From Nocardia sp. NBC_00565 (GTDB lineage Bacteria > Actinomycetota > Actinomycetes > Mycobacteriales > Mycobacteriaceae), in NCBI RefSeq assembly GCF_036345915.1, contig NZ_CP107785.1, forward strand, positions 186,001 through 250,000: 64,000 bases of DNA. Reading direction: 5' to 3'. The notes under the pieces were generated by a model, which saw nothing but the letters and a program-made list of their open reading frames with translations, had not been told where the DNA came from and searched no databases. Both the position numbers and the translations under genes were made by a program. Positions 1 to 8,016 of the stretch are shown here, in pieces. Within the stretch, counting starts at the first letter, position 1. Every line of letters begins with the position of its first letter.

Positions 1-2
1 GA

Positions 3-1586
3 TACAGTGCTCGGCCGGTGCTCGCGCTGCGCTCGGACCTGGCCCGCGAACTGGGTGAGCACGACGCGGCGGCGAAGCTGCTCGACGCGGCCCGTGCCGC
101 GCCGCGCGACAGTATGTCCGACTGCGACGCCTGCGAACGCGACCAATGGGGCGCGAACTACGCGCAGGCCGGCGATGACGAGGCCGCGCTGGAGTGCTGG
201 GGTCCGGTCATCGACGGCGCGCGCAGCTGTGCCGAGCAGCCGCACCGGGTGCTCGGGCAGGCGTTGCTGCCGATGCTGCGTACCGGTCGCGCCGCCGAGG
301 CGCGCAGCGCGTATTTGACGGGTTATCCACTGGTACGCCACCTTCCGGATCTGCGCCGCTCGGTGGGCGAGCACATCGAGTTCTGTGCGTTGACCGGGAA
401 CGAGGCACGCGGGCTCGAAATCCTGGCCGAACATACGGCGTGGCTCACCGACCCCGGCGCCGACGTCGCCATCCGGCTCGCCTTCATCACGGGTGTCTGG
501 GTGCTGCTGCGGCGATTGACCGAGCTCGGTCACGGTGGTCTCGAAGTCGGTGCGGGAACGGTGGATTCGGTGCGCGCGGACCTGACCGTCGAAATCGACG
601 AGCTGACCGCACGATACGACGCCCGCAACGGCAGTACGGTGGTCGGCGATCGGATCGCAGCCCGGCTCGCTCAGCGGCCGCTGGTCGACCAGCTCCCGCT
701 CGGTGTGCGAAACACCTTGCCGCGCAAGGTTGCTGCCATCGAGCCAGTCGCCAACACGTCCGCGGAGCAGGCCGAGGACGCACAGCAACTGGCCGAATTG
801 GCCGCCCAGCGACTCGTCGACGATCCGGAGGACGCCGAACAGTATCTGCGGCAGGCACTCTCGATCGGCGCGACTGTTCTACCCGCCGAACATATCGCGC
901 GCCTCAGTTCCCAGCTCGTCATGGCGCTGTCCGGGCAGCCGGGCCGGGAATTCGAATTGGCCGACGCGGCATTGACCGCGGCCGCGCGCTGGGAGCCGAT
1001 CTCGACCGCGGACGCGGAACACCTCACCTTTGTCGCCGCACGGGCGCTGCACCGGGCCGGGCGGTACGGCGAAGCGGCCGCGCTGTTCGAACAGCCGCTC
1101 GCGGCCGGTGCGATGCCCTATCCGCCCGCCGAGATGGCGATCCTGCGCCGCCAGTACGGCGAATCCCTGCGCAAGCTCAACCGCTACCGTGACGCGGCGC
1201 GGCAATTCGTCGAGGGCGCTCGATTGGTCGACAACGATCCCGATCGCGTCGAGTTGGCGGCCGAGCTGGCCTGGTCGGCGGCGTCGGTCCTGGATTTCTG
1301 CGGTGAGGACGAACAAGCGGTCGCCGCCTTCCTACGCGCGGCCCGACTGTGGGGCGAGCTCGGCCGCATCGGCTCGCGCGCCAGATGCCTGCGCTCGGCC
1401 GCCTGGCTGCAGCTCTACGGCAACGGCATGGCGCCGGATCGGCCATGGCTGGCGACGATGCGTGGACTGCTCGCGGAACTGGAGGAGCTGGCGCAGACTT
1501 CTCCGTCGGCCGAGGTCAACACCGAACTCCTGAACACCCGCAGTCAACTCGCGGATATGCAGAGCGACGTCAGCGAGGCGGACTGA
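3..1586 (+). CDS. Helical-repeat (TPR-like) protein, 5' end outside window
   Basis: The frame is open to the left edge, so the true start lies upstream; about 527 residues are visible. The protein is rich in Ala, Leu, Glu and Arg and built of short amphipathic helices, for example AGRYGEAAALFE, LNRYRDAARQFVEGARL and CGEDEQAVAAFLRAARLW, spaced about 35-40 residues as in tetratricopeptide repeats. No catalytic motif, signal peptide or membrane segment is evident. Such solenoids usually act as protein-interaction scaffolds, but I do not recognise this one and assign no function. It ends about 100 bases before a lipoprotein gene of the same strand. Confidence 0.75.
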   Translation, partial: YSARPVLALRSDLARELGEHDAAAKLLDAARAAPRDSMSDCDACERDQWGANYAQAGDDEAALECWGPVIDGARSCAEQPHRVLGQALLPMLRTGRAAEARSAYLTGYPLVRHLPDLRRSVGEHIEFCALTGNEARGLEILAEHTAWLTDPGADVAIRLAFITGVWVLLRRLTELGHGGLEVGAGTVDSVRADLTVEIDELTARYDARNGSTVVGDRIAARLAQRPLVDQLPLGVRNTLPRKVAAIEPVANTSAEQAEDAQQLAELAAQRLVDDPEDAEQYLRQALSIGATVLPAEHIARLSSQLVMALSGQPGREFELADAALTAAARWEPISTADAEHLTFVAARALHRAGRYGEAAALFEQPLAAGAMPYPPAEMAILRRQYGESLRKLNRYRDAARQFVEGARLVDNDPDRVELAAELAWSAASVLDFCGEDEQAVAAFLRAARLWGELGRIGSRARCLRSAAWLQLYGNGMAPDRPWLATMRGLLAELEELAQTSPSAEVNTELLNTRSQLADMQSDVSEAD

Positions 1587-1684
1587 CGGCCGTTTGTGGA
1601 CTGTAAGGGAATTGATAGGCCGGATCGGCATCGTTGTCGATGACACCGGGATCGCCTCGGTGTGATGTCGATTCGGAGTTCCAG

Positions 1685-2455
1685 ATGAAAAAGACCGCTG
1701 CCGCACTCGGTGCGCTGGCCACCGCCGCTGTGCTGACGGCCTGTGGGCCGGACGGATCGCCCACGACCGGCGCCGGATCGCCGTCGGCGACCTCGACCGT
1801 GGCGGGTACGCCGTCGACCAGCACGCCGACGTCCGTCGCCGGATCTCCTCAGGCCGATCCCACCGCGCCCTTCACCGCGACCACCCTGCATCTCGAAGGT
1901 GACGGCTACAAACTCGACGTACCGCAGGTCGCCGGTGGAAACGCCGACGCGCGAACCGAATTCAACGTGGCCATGCAGGACGCGGCGCGGGTGTGGATCG
2001 GGCGCATCAGCTCACCAGGCGATTCGGTCACCGGCGGTGACAGCCAGGTCGTGCATATCGGCGCGCATGTACTCAGCGGGCACTTGGTCACCATCATGTA
2101 CAGCGCGCATGCGGCACACCCGAACAGTTTCGATTCCGCACACGTCACCGATATCGAAACCGGTAAGGCGATCGGCCTGCCCGAACTGTTCACCGATCTG
2201 CAGCAGGGGCTGAACGCGCTCTCGACGGCGGCCGAAACCCTCGTCGAGCAGAACCCGAGGGCGACGGGCTACGACCGCGGCCAGCTCACCCCCGTGGCCG
2301 AGCACTTCCAGACCTGGGTCGCCACGCCGGAGGGCATGCGCATCTACCTCGGTGAGATCGCCTCGCACGCCGCGGGCAATATCGACGTCACCGTGCCGTG
2401 GGCCGCGCTGGACAGTGTGCTGAAGCCGGGGATGCGAGCGGTGGTGAGCAGCTGA
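1685..2455 (+). CDS. MPT64/RsiV-like (DUF3298) lipoprotein, first of tandem pair
   Basis: A 256-residue secreted lipoprotein. The signal peptide starts MKKTAAALGALATAA and ends in the lipobox LTAC, so the mature protein should be anchored by a diacylated Cys. A Thr/Ser/Pro linker follows. The C-terminal domain (about residues 70-256) has the pattern seen in secreted MPT64-like proteins: LDVPQVAGG.ADARTEFN near its start, HVTDIETGKAIGLPELF, and a final IDVTVPWAALD. I chose ATG 1685 over 1634 because GGAG lies 6 bases upstream and the signal peptide begins there. The next gene is a clear paralogue. Function of the family is unknown; host interaction or envelope roles are inference. Confidence 0.8.
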   Translation: MKKTAAALGALATAAVLTACGPDGSPTTGAGSPSATSTVAGTPSTSTPTSVAGSPQADPTAPFTATTLHLEGDGYKLDVPQVAGGNADARTEFNVAMQDAARVWIGRISSPGDSVTGGDSQVVHIGAHVLSGHLVTIMYSAHAAHPNSFDSAHVTDIETGKAIGLPELFTDLQQGLNALSTAAETLVEQNPRATGYDRGQLTPVAEHFQTWVATPEGMRIYLGEIASHAAGNIDVTVPWAALDSVLKPGMRAVVSS

Positions 2456-2507
2456 CGATCAGGTCGCGGTGGTAGCTTCTCGGGCACGGACGAGCTAGGG
2501 AGGCTGA

Positions 2508-3188
2508 ATGAGGAAGACCGCTGCCGCTGTCCTGCTCAGCGTGCTGATGGTCGTGCTCACGGCCTGCGGGTCCGACGATCGGGCCGACTCGTCCGCGGCA
2601 TCGGGCTTCACCGCGACCTCGATCCGGCTCGAAGGCCCGTTTTATAGCGTCGATCTGCCGCAGGTGGACGGCGGAAAGGCCGACGCGCGTACCGATTTCA
2701 ATGACGGTATGCGCGCCGAGGTGGATCCGTTCGTGCGGAGCGCGGCGGAGAAACAGAAGGTCAAGGGGTTCAACAGCGAGGTCGCCCATATCGGCGGCCA
2801 TGTGCTCAGCGGTGTGCTCGGCATCGAAGTCGACGACGGCTGGACGCATCCGACCACCTATAAGCGCACCCATGTGACAGATATCGACACCGGGAAGGCA
2901 CTCACCCTGCCGGACCTGTTCACCGATCTCGACAAGGGCCTGGAGGTGCTGTCGACGCAGGCGGCGGCGCAGCTCCCGAAGACGCGTGTCGGCACGAACG
3001 CCTACGACGAGCAGCGCATCGCCCCGACCGTGCAGAACTTCCAGGACTGGCTTGCCACGCCCGACGGCCTGCGCGTCTACGTCGGGGAGATCGCCTCGCA
3101 CGCGCTGGGCTATATCGACCTCACCATCCCGTGGTCCGAACTCGACGCGGTGCTGAAGCCGGGTTTGCGGGCGGTCGTCAGCAGTTGA
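2508..3188 (+). CDS. MPT64/RsiV-like (DUF3298) lipoprotein, second of tandem pair
   Basis: A 226-residue paralogue of the preceding gene: signal peptide MRKTAAAVLLSVLMVV with lipobox LTAC, a shorter linker, then the same domain (VDLPQVDGGKADARTDFN, HVTDIDTGKALTLPDLFTDL, IDLTIPWSELDAVLKPGLRAVVSS). The last eight residues are nearly identical in both proteins, so the pair arose by tandem duplication. The start has an AGGGAGG sequence about 7 bases upstream. It lies 52 bases after its neighbour and ahead of nadD, probably as a separate two-gene unit. Function unknown. Confidence 0.8.
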   Translation: MRKTAAAVLLSVLMVVLTACGSDDRADSSAASGFTATSIRLEGPFYSVDLPQVDGGKADARTDFNDGMRAEVDPFVRSAAEKQKVKGFNSEVAHIGGHVLSGVLGIEVDDGWTHPTTYKRTHVTDIDTGKALTLPDLFTDLDKGLEVLSTQAAAQLPKTRVGTNAYDEQRIAPTVQNFQDWLATPDGLRVYVGEIASHALGYIDLTIPWSELDAVLKPGLRAVVSS

Positions 3189-3248
3189 CCGCCCGGGCGA
3201 CGGCGTCGACCCAGGTCGGGCCGAACCGACCGGTTAAGCTCGGCACTC

Positions 3249-3890
3249 ATGCAGGAGAACGGTCGGCGTCGACGCAAGCTGGGGGTGATGGGTGGCACCT
3301 TCGACCCCATCCACCACGGCCACCTCGTCGCGGCCAGTGAGGTCGCGAACCGGTTCGAGCTGGACGAAGTGATCTTCGTCCCTACCGGACAGCCGTGGCA
3401 GAAGGCCGATAAGCAGGTCAGCCCGGCCGAGGATCGCTACCTGATGACCGTGATCGCGACCGCCTCCAACCCCCGATTCTCGGTCAGCCGGGCCGATATC
3501 GACCGGGGCAAGGTCACCTACACCGTGGACACGCTGCGCGAGATGCGTACCAAGCATCCCGACGCCGAGCTGTACTTCATCACCGGAGCTGACGCACTCG
3601 CCAACATCTTGACGTGGCAGGATTGGGCGGAGTTGTTCGAACTGGCGAAGTTCGTCGGGGTGAGCCGACCGGGGTATGAGCTGAACACCGATCATCTCGA
3701 GGAGCATCTGCGTGACCTGCCGGTCGACGCGGTGACCATGATCGAGATCCCGGCGTTGGCGATCTCATCGAGTGAATGCCGTCGTCGAGCCGCGGAGAAC
3801 CGGCCGGTGTGGTACCTCGTGCCCGACGGCGTAGTGCAGTACATATCGAAACGGCATTTATACGTGCCCGTAGGAGTGGAAGGTAAGTAA
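3249..3890 (+). CDS. nadD: Nicotinate-nucleotide adenylyltransferase
   Basis: Catalyses adenylation of nicotinic acid mononucleotide to deamido-NAD in NAD biosynthesis, in the cytoplasm. The nucleotidyltransferase signature [11 protein letters not shown] is at residues 15-25, and the C-terminal ISSSECRRR matches the family ISSTxIR motif, with Cys in place of the usual variable position. Length 213 is normal for the family. It opens an operon with rsfS (start codon immediately after the nadD stop), gpgP and octT, the same order as in mycobacteria. Confidence 0.95.
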   Translation: MQENGRRRRKLGVMGGTFDPIHHGHLVAASEVANRFELDEVIFVPTGQPWQKADKQVSPAEDRYLMTVIATASNPRFSVSRADIDRGKVTYTVDTLREMRTKHPDAELYFITGADALANILTWQDWAELFELAKFVGVSRPGYELNTDHLEEHLRDLPVDAVTMIEIPALAISSSECRRRAAENRPVWYLVPDGVVQYISKRHLYVPVGVEGK

Positions 3891-4334
3891 TTGAGCGCAT
3901 CTATCGAGTCGGTGGAGATGGCGCAGGTCGCCGCCCGTGCGGCGGACGAGAAGCTGGCCTCCGACGTCGTGGTGCTCGACGTGTCCGAGCAGTTGGTGAT
4001 CACCGACTGCTTCGTGATCGCTTCCGCGCCGAACGAGCGTCAGGTCAACGCCATCGTCGACAACGTCGAGGAGAAGCTGCGTGAGGCCGGGCACAAGCCG
4101 GTCCGCCGCGAGGGCACCCGGGAGGGCCGCTGGGCGCTGCTGGACTATGTCGATGTAGTCGTGCACATCCAGCACAATGACGAACGCAATTTCTATGCGC
4201 TGGAGCGGCTTTGGAAGGACTGCCCGGTGGTTCCGGTGGACGGGATCTCGGCGGGTAGTGATGTGTTCAAACATGCTGCGGCAGAACACGACACCGTGGC
4301 GGTGAACGGCGAGGCGGAGGAAGACTCCGAGTGA
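3891..4334 (+). CDS. rsfS: Ribosome silencing factor RsfS
   Basis: Homologue of RsfS/Iojap, which binds ribosomal protein L14 and blocks subunit joining when nutrients are scarce. Recognised by the conserved core KLASDVVVLDVSEQLVITDC, the NAIVDNVEEKLREAG helix, and REGTREGRWALLDYVDVVVHIQ. The start is TTG at 3891, directly abutting the nadD stop, with GGAGTGGAAGG in the nadD tail acting as ribosome binding site. The last about 30 residues are acidic and variable. It overlaps gpgP by four bases (GTGA), so translation is likely coupled. Confidence 0.95.
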   Translation: MSASIESVEMAQVAARAADEKLASDVVVLDVSEQLVITDCFVIASAPNERQVNAIVDNVEEKLREAGHKPVRREGTREGRWALLDYVDVVVHIQHNDERNFYALERLWKDCPVVPVDGISAGSDVFKHAAAEHDTVAVNGEAEEDSE

Positions 4335-4990
4335 ACAAGTATGCCGGCGTCCGCACGCTGATCCTGTTGCGGCACGGGCAGACCGAATGGAACGCCGCGG
4401 ACCGGATGCAGGGGCAGATCGACACCGATCTCACCGAACTCGGCCGTCGTCAGGCGAAAGAGGCTGCGCGCGAACTGGTTTCGCGCAACGCGATCGCCAT
4501 CGTCTCCTCCGATCTGCGGCGTGCGTTCGATACCGCCTCGGCACTGGCCGAGCACGCCGATGTCCCGGTGGTCCTGGATCCGCGGCTGCGCGAAACCAAC
4601 CTCGGCGACTGGGAGGGATTGACCCATCTGGAGGTCGACGCCGACTATCCGGGCGCGCGGGTGGCCTGGCGGTTGGACGCGGCCTATACCCCGCCGGGCG
4701 GCGAGAGCAAGCTCGAAGTCGGCGCGCGGTCGCTGCCCGTCGTTCGAGAATTGTTCGCCGAGCGGCAGGATTGGCCCGGCCGGTCTATCATCCTGGTGGC
4801 GCACGGCGGGCTGATCGCCGCCCTCACGGCCGCGCTGCTCGACCTGCCGCCGCGGAATTGGCCTGCCCTTGGGGGATTGGCCAATACCAGTTGGGTGCAG
4901 CTGAGTAGCCATGGCCCGAGCATCGATCAACCTGGTTGGCGCCTAGATGTGTGGAACGCATTGGCGAAGGTGGCCCCGGATGTCCTCTGA
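4331..4990 (+). CDS. gpgP: Glucosyl-3-phosphoglycerate phosphatase (histidine phosphatase family)
   Basis: A 219-residue phosphoglycerate-mutase-like phosphatase. [10 protein letters not shown] near residue 12 carries the phosphohistidine and its arginine; [23 protein letters not shown] and VAHGG supply the remaining catalytic residues. By synteny with mycobacterial Rv2419c, next to octT, it should dephosphorylate glucosyl-3-phosphoglycerate to glucosylglycerate in the methylglucose lipopolysaccharide pathway. GTG start overlaps the rsfS stop. Phosphatase assignment is solid; substrate rests on synteny. Confidence 0.88.
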   Translation: MNKYAGVRTLILLRHGQTEWNAADRMQGQIDTDLTELGRRQAKEAARELVSRNAIAIVSSDLRRAFDTASALAEHADVPVVLDPRLRETNLGDWEGLTHLEVDADYPGARVAWRLDAAYTPPGGESKLEVGARSLPVVRELFAERQDWPGRSIILVAHGGLIAALTAALLDLPPRNWPALGGLANTSWVQLSSHGPSIDQPGWRLDVWNALAKVAPDVL

Positions 4991-6413
4991 AGAACCGGTT
5001 CGTCAGGTACCGGACGAAATGTTTCGTCGGGTTTCGGCGAAGCCCGAACGGGCGATTCCGGATGCCCTATTCGGACCTCCCCCGGCGAAGAAGCCGGAGC
5101 CGGCCGAACCGGCCGAATCGGACACGTCCGAGACCGAGGACGATGATTCGGTGTCGGCCGAGTCCGGCGAAGGGGCCGACGAGCCTGTCATGCCTGCCGC
5201 CGAGTCCGGTTCCGGTGCGGAGCCCGCGGCGCCGGCGGATGAGCCACCGGAAGGTGTTGCGGCGGCATCCGATACGGGCGAGTCCGTGGCTGTTGAAACC
5301 GTGGCTGTCGAAACTGTGGCTGTCGAAACTGTGGCTGTCGAAACTGTGGCTGTCGAAACTGTGGCTGTCGAAACTGTGGCTGTTGAAACCGTGGTCGTCG
5401 AAACTGTGGTCGTCGAAACTGTGGTCGTCGAAACTGTGGTCGTCGAAACTGTGGCCGAGTCCGTGACCGGCGGTGCAGCGCCTGCGGGCGAGGCAGTCAC
5501 CGCCGCAGTGGAATCCGTAGCCGACGCGTCTGCGGTGTTATCTGCCAGCGGTGACGAGGCCGCGTCTGCTATAGCGGATTCCGCAGTCATCGCCGAACCC
5601 GTGCTGGCTGGCGTCGCGCCGAGCGCGGCCGATTCCGCGGCACCGGTTGTCGGCGATGGCGTTGTGCCCGTTGAGGAATCCGCGTCGACCGACGAACCGC
5701 AGAAGTCGGATCGGCCGGTGCTGCTGGTGATCGCGGACTCGCTATCCTACTTCGGCCCGAAGGGCGGTCTGCCCGCGGACCATCCGAAGATCTGGCCGAA
5801 CCTGGTTGGCGCCGAACTCGATTGGGATGTCGAGCTGATCGGGCGGATCGGCTGGACCTGCCGCGACGCCTACTGGGCGCTGATCGGCGACCCCCGCGTG
5901 TGGGCCGCGGTGCCGCGCGCGGGTGCGGTCGTCTTCGCCGTCGGCGGGATGGACACCTTGCCCTCGCCGCTGCCGACCGCGTTGCGCGAGCTGATCCGCT
6001 ATGTGCGCCCGCCCGTGCTGCGTCGCGCTGTGCGCGCCACCTACAACTGGCTGCAGCCGAAGCTGTCGAAACTCGGTCGGCCCGTGGCGTTACCGCCGAA
6101 GGTGAGCGTGGACTACCTCGAGCAGTCGCGGGAAGCGCTGGCCCAATTGCGTCCCGATCTGCCGGTCGTCGCGGTGCTGCCGTCGGTGCACGACTGCGCT
6201 GCCTACGGGCGCGTGCACAGCGGCCGCGAGCGTGCGGTGCAAGCGCTGCGCGCCTGGTCGTCGAAGACCTCGGTACCGCTGGTCGATCTCGGTGACGCGG
6301 TGCGCGACAACATCTTTTCCGGTGAGGCGAATCCGGACGGCATCCACTGGGGTTGGGCCGGGCATACCGCGGTCGCGAATTCGATGGTGAAGACCCTGCA
6401 GGAAGTTCGGTAG
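4980..6413 (+). CDS. octT: Diglucosylglycerate octanoyltransferase with long repeat-bearing N-terminal extension
   Basis: The C-terminal half (about residues 240-477) is an SGNH-hydrolase-like domain matching mycobacterial OctT (Rv2418c), which octanoylates diglucosylglycerate in methylglucose lipopolysaccharide synthesis. Block I is [11 protein letters not shown] with the nucleophilic Ser; [20 protein letters not shown] is characteristic; GIHWGWAGH holds the catalytic Asp/His block. The first about 240 residues are an acidic, disordered Pro/Glu/Ala region absent from the mycobacterial protein, and carry 11 tandem [10 protein letters not shown] pentapeptides. ATG 4980 (MSSEEPVR) overlaps the gpgP end by 11 bases and is preferred to the upstream GTG 4947. 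Confidence 0.85.
   Translation: MSSEEPVRQVPDEMFRRVSAKPERAIPDALFGPPPAKKPEPAEPAESDTSETEDDDSVSAESGEGADEPVMPAAESGSGAEPAAPADEPPEGVAAASDTGESVAVETVAVETVAVETVAVETVAVETVAVETVAVETVVVETVVVETVVVETVVVETVAESVTGGAAPAGEAVTAAVESVADASAVLSASGDEAASAIADSAVIAEPVLAGVAPSAADSAAPVVGDGVVPVEESASTDEPQKSDRPVLLVIADSLSYFGPKGGLPADHPKIWPNLVGAELDWDVELIGRIGWTCRDAYWALIGDPRVWAAVPRAGAVVFAVGGMDTLPSPLPTALRELIRYVRPPVLRRAVRATYNWLQPKLSKLGRPVALPPKVSVDYLEQSREALAQLRPDLPVVAVLPSVHDCAAYGRVHSGRERAVQALRAWSSKTSVPLVDLGDAVRDNIFSGEANPDGIHWGWAGHTAVANSMVKTLQEVR
5286..5450 (+). repeat. 15-bp minisatellite, 11 tandem copies inside octT
   Basis: Eleven exact-length 15-base units run from 5286 to 5450. Seven read GTGGCTGTYGAAACY (VAVET) and four GTGGTCGTCGAAACT (VVVET). 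The unit is a multiple of three, so copy-number change keeps the octT frame. Units 2-6 are identical, as are the last four, pointing to recent slippage or unequal exchange. Confidence 0.97.
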
Positions 6414-6416
6414 TCC

Positions 6417-7259
6417 GTGGCCGTTGTGGTCGTCACCGATTCGTCCGCCAGCCTCCCTGCCGAACTCGTCGGTGAGTTGGACATTGCCGTTGTCCCGCTG
6501 CACGTTCTGGTCGGCGACCGCGCCATCCGCGAAGGCGTCGACGCCATCGATATCGATTACGCCTCCGAGACCGTGACGACCTCGGCGGCCTCACCCGGCG
6601 AACTGCGCGCCGCCTACGAGCGGGCGCTCGAGCTGAGCAATGGGGATGGCGTTGTCGCGGTGCACATTTCGCGCCAACTCTCCGGCACCTGGGAGGCGGG
6701 CCGGCAGGCGGTCCGCGATATGGATGCCGCCGACCGGGTTCGGCTGGTCGACTCGCTCGGCGCGGGCCTGGCCACCGGCCTGCCGGTGCTGGCCGCCGCC
6801 CGCCGCGCGCACGACGGTGCGGCCTTGAATGTCGTCTACGACACCGCTGTCGCCGCGTCGAGCCGATCGCGCACCTTCATCCTGGTGAACCGGACCGAGC
6901 AATTGCGCCGCGGCGGCCGATTGAGCAGCGCCGCAGCCTTTTTCGGCAGTGAGCTGGTGAGCAAACCGCTGTTGCAGATCGTCGAGGGCCGCCTCGAACT
7001 GCGGGAGAAGGTCCGCACCCGCTCCAAGGCCTACGCCAAACTCGTTGCGGCAGCGCTCGATGCGGCGGGCGAGGACGGTGCCGCCGTCGCCGTCCAACAC
7101 CTCGGCGCGGCGGACGCGGCGAATACCGTCGCCACCCAACTCCGCGATCTGGTTCCCGGAATCCGCGAAATGATCGTCGCTGAATTCGGGCCCACCCTCG
7201 GCGTGCATCTGGGCGTCGGCGCGGTCGGCGTGCTGGTCGTGCCCGGCGGCTGCGCCTAG
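6417..7259 (+). CDS. DegV family fatty-acid-binding protein
   Basis: A 280-residue DegV/EDD-fold protein; family members bind a fatty acid and some (FakB) present it to a kinase. VVVTDSSASLPAEL opens the protein, with SPGELRAAYE and HISRQLSGTWEAGRQA as the conserved lipid-pocket segments, and the family arginine segment LRRGGRLS. Start is GTG 6417, three bases after the octT stop, so it is the last gene of the nadD operon, as Rv2417c is in mycobacteria. The lipid bound is not predictable. Confidence 0.9.
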   Translation: MAVVVVTDSSASLPAELVGELDIAVVPLHVLVGDRAIREGVDAIDIDYASETVTTSAASPGELRAAYERALELSNGDGVVAVHISRQLSGTWEAGRQAVRDMDAADRVRLVDSLGAGLATGLPVLAAARRAHDGAALNVVYDTAVAASSRSRTFILVNRTEQLRRGGRLSSAAAFFGSELVSKPLLQIVEGRLELREKVRTRSKAYAKLVAAALDAAGEDGAAVAVQHLGAADAANTVATQLRDLVPGIREMIVAEFGPTLGVHLGVGAVGVLVVPGGCA

Positions 7260-7292
7260 TCATTGGTATTAATTCTCACTGATCGCAACCCC

Positions 7293-7320
7293 TTGTGTGG
7301 ACGCCGGCGGTGACTAGCGT
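7293..7320 (+). promoter_or_regulatory. Putative sigma-A-like promoter
   Basis: TTGTGT at 7293-7298 and TAGCGT at 7315-7320 are separated by 16 bases, matching actinobacterial housekeeping promoter spacing. It follows the end of the degV operon and precedes the HIT gene. An ATG lies seven bases past the -10 hexamer, consistent with a leaderless transcript. Prediction only. Confidence 0.4.
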
Positions 7321-7326
7321 CGCGGC

Positions 7327-7395
7327 ATGACGAGTTCCGCAACTCCGATCAAACCGCCGCCCCTATCCGACTGTGTCGCGAAGAGCCCGCACTGA
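7327..7395 (+). CDS. Possible leaderless small ORF (22 codons) ahead of the HIT gene
   Basis: ATG 7327 is seven bases after the putative -10 hexamer, so it could be a leaderless start. The 22-residue product begins MTSSATPIKPPPLS and contains three consecutive prolines, but no obvious attenuation codon run or terminator follows. It may be a leader peptide for the downstream gene or chance. Confidence 0.3.
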   Translation: MTSSATPIKPPPLSDCVAKSPH

Positions 7396-7512
7396 TCGAT
7401 GCCACGAACCCCAATGTGCGGCGGGGCCGCGGGGCGTCCGCGCCCGGTCCGACCTCGTCAACGGGATATCACGAAGTGCAGGAGGAGTTCTCGCCGATAT
7501 GCGAGGCGGTGG

Positions 7513-8010
7513 GTGACGCTCGACATCGAAGTGGCGGCGGTACGCGCCAACTATGGTGATGGTGTGGGGAGCGAATGCCGGATCTGCGATAAGCATCGGG
7601 GGATCGGTGGGCTGGTGGGCCCGGTGATCTATGAAGACGACCTGGTGCTGGTGACGCATCGGCCACTGACCGAGGGCATGCCGGTGCCGGGCTATCTGTT
7701 CGTGGAGACCCGGCGGCATGCCCCGACGTTATCCACCCTGACCGACGCCGAGGCGCGGGCGGTGGGCTGGGCGGCCCGCCGCGCCGCGCGGGCGTTGCAG
7801 CGTGAGCTGGCACCGGAATTCGTGTTCTCGGCGATCACCGGTCTGAGTGTGGCGCATTTCCACCAACACGTCTTCGCCCGCCCACACGGCACGCCCGCGT
7901 CGGTGCCGTGGACGAACGCCGATGCGTGGCCGGATGCGCCACGCATCGATCCGCCCGGCCTCGCGGCGTTGTGCGACCGCCTGGCCGGCCATTTCACCAC
8001 TGAGCGTTGA
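7513..8010 (+). CDS. HIT family protein (histidine triad)
   Basis: A histidine-triad nucleotide hydrolase/transferase of about 165 residues. The active-site triad is HFHQHVFARP near the C-terminal third; CRIC near the N terminus resembles the Cys pair of zinc-containing HIT proteins. GTG 7513 is chosen because conserved sequence begins there and the open frame upstream looks non-coding. A strong GGAGGAG lies at 7481-7487, 25 bases upstream, in front of a five-codon ORF (7499-7516) whose TGA overlaps this GTG. It converges on the short thrS with a six-base gap. Exact substrate unknown. Confidence 0.78.
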   Translation: MTLDIEVAAVRANYGDGVGSECRICDKHRGIGGLVGPVIYEDDLVLVTHRPLTEGMPVPGYLFVETRRHAPTLSTLTDAEARAVGWAARRAARALQRELAPEFVFSAITGLSVAHFHQHVFARPHGTPASVPWTNADAWPDAPRIDPPGLAALCDRLAGHFTTER

Positions 8011-8016
8011 AGGGTC

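Noticed and set aside
5286..5450. Possible CRISPR array
   Set aside because: Contiguous 15-bp units with no spacers, inside a coding frame.
5003..5590. 195-residue reverse-strand frame over the octT repeats
   Set aside because: A mirror of the 15-bp repeats in another frame, no ribosome binding site.
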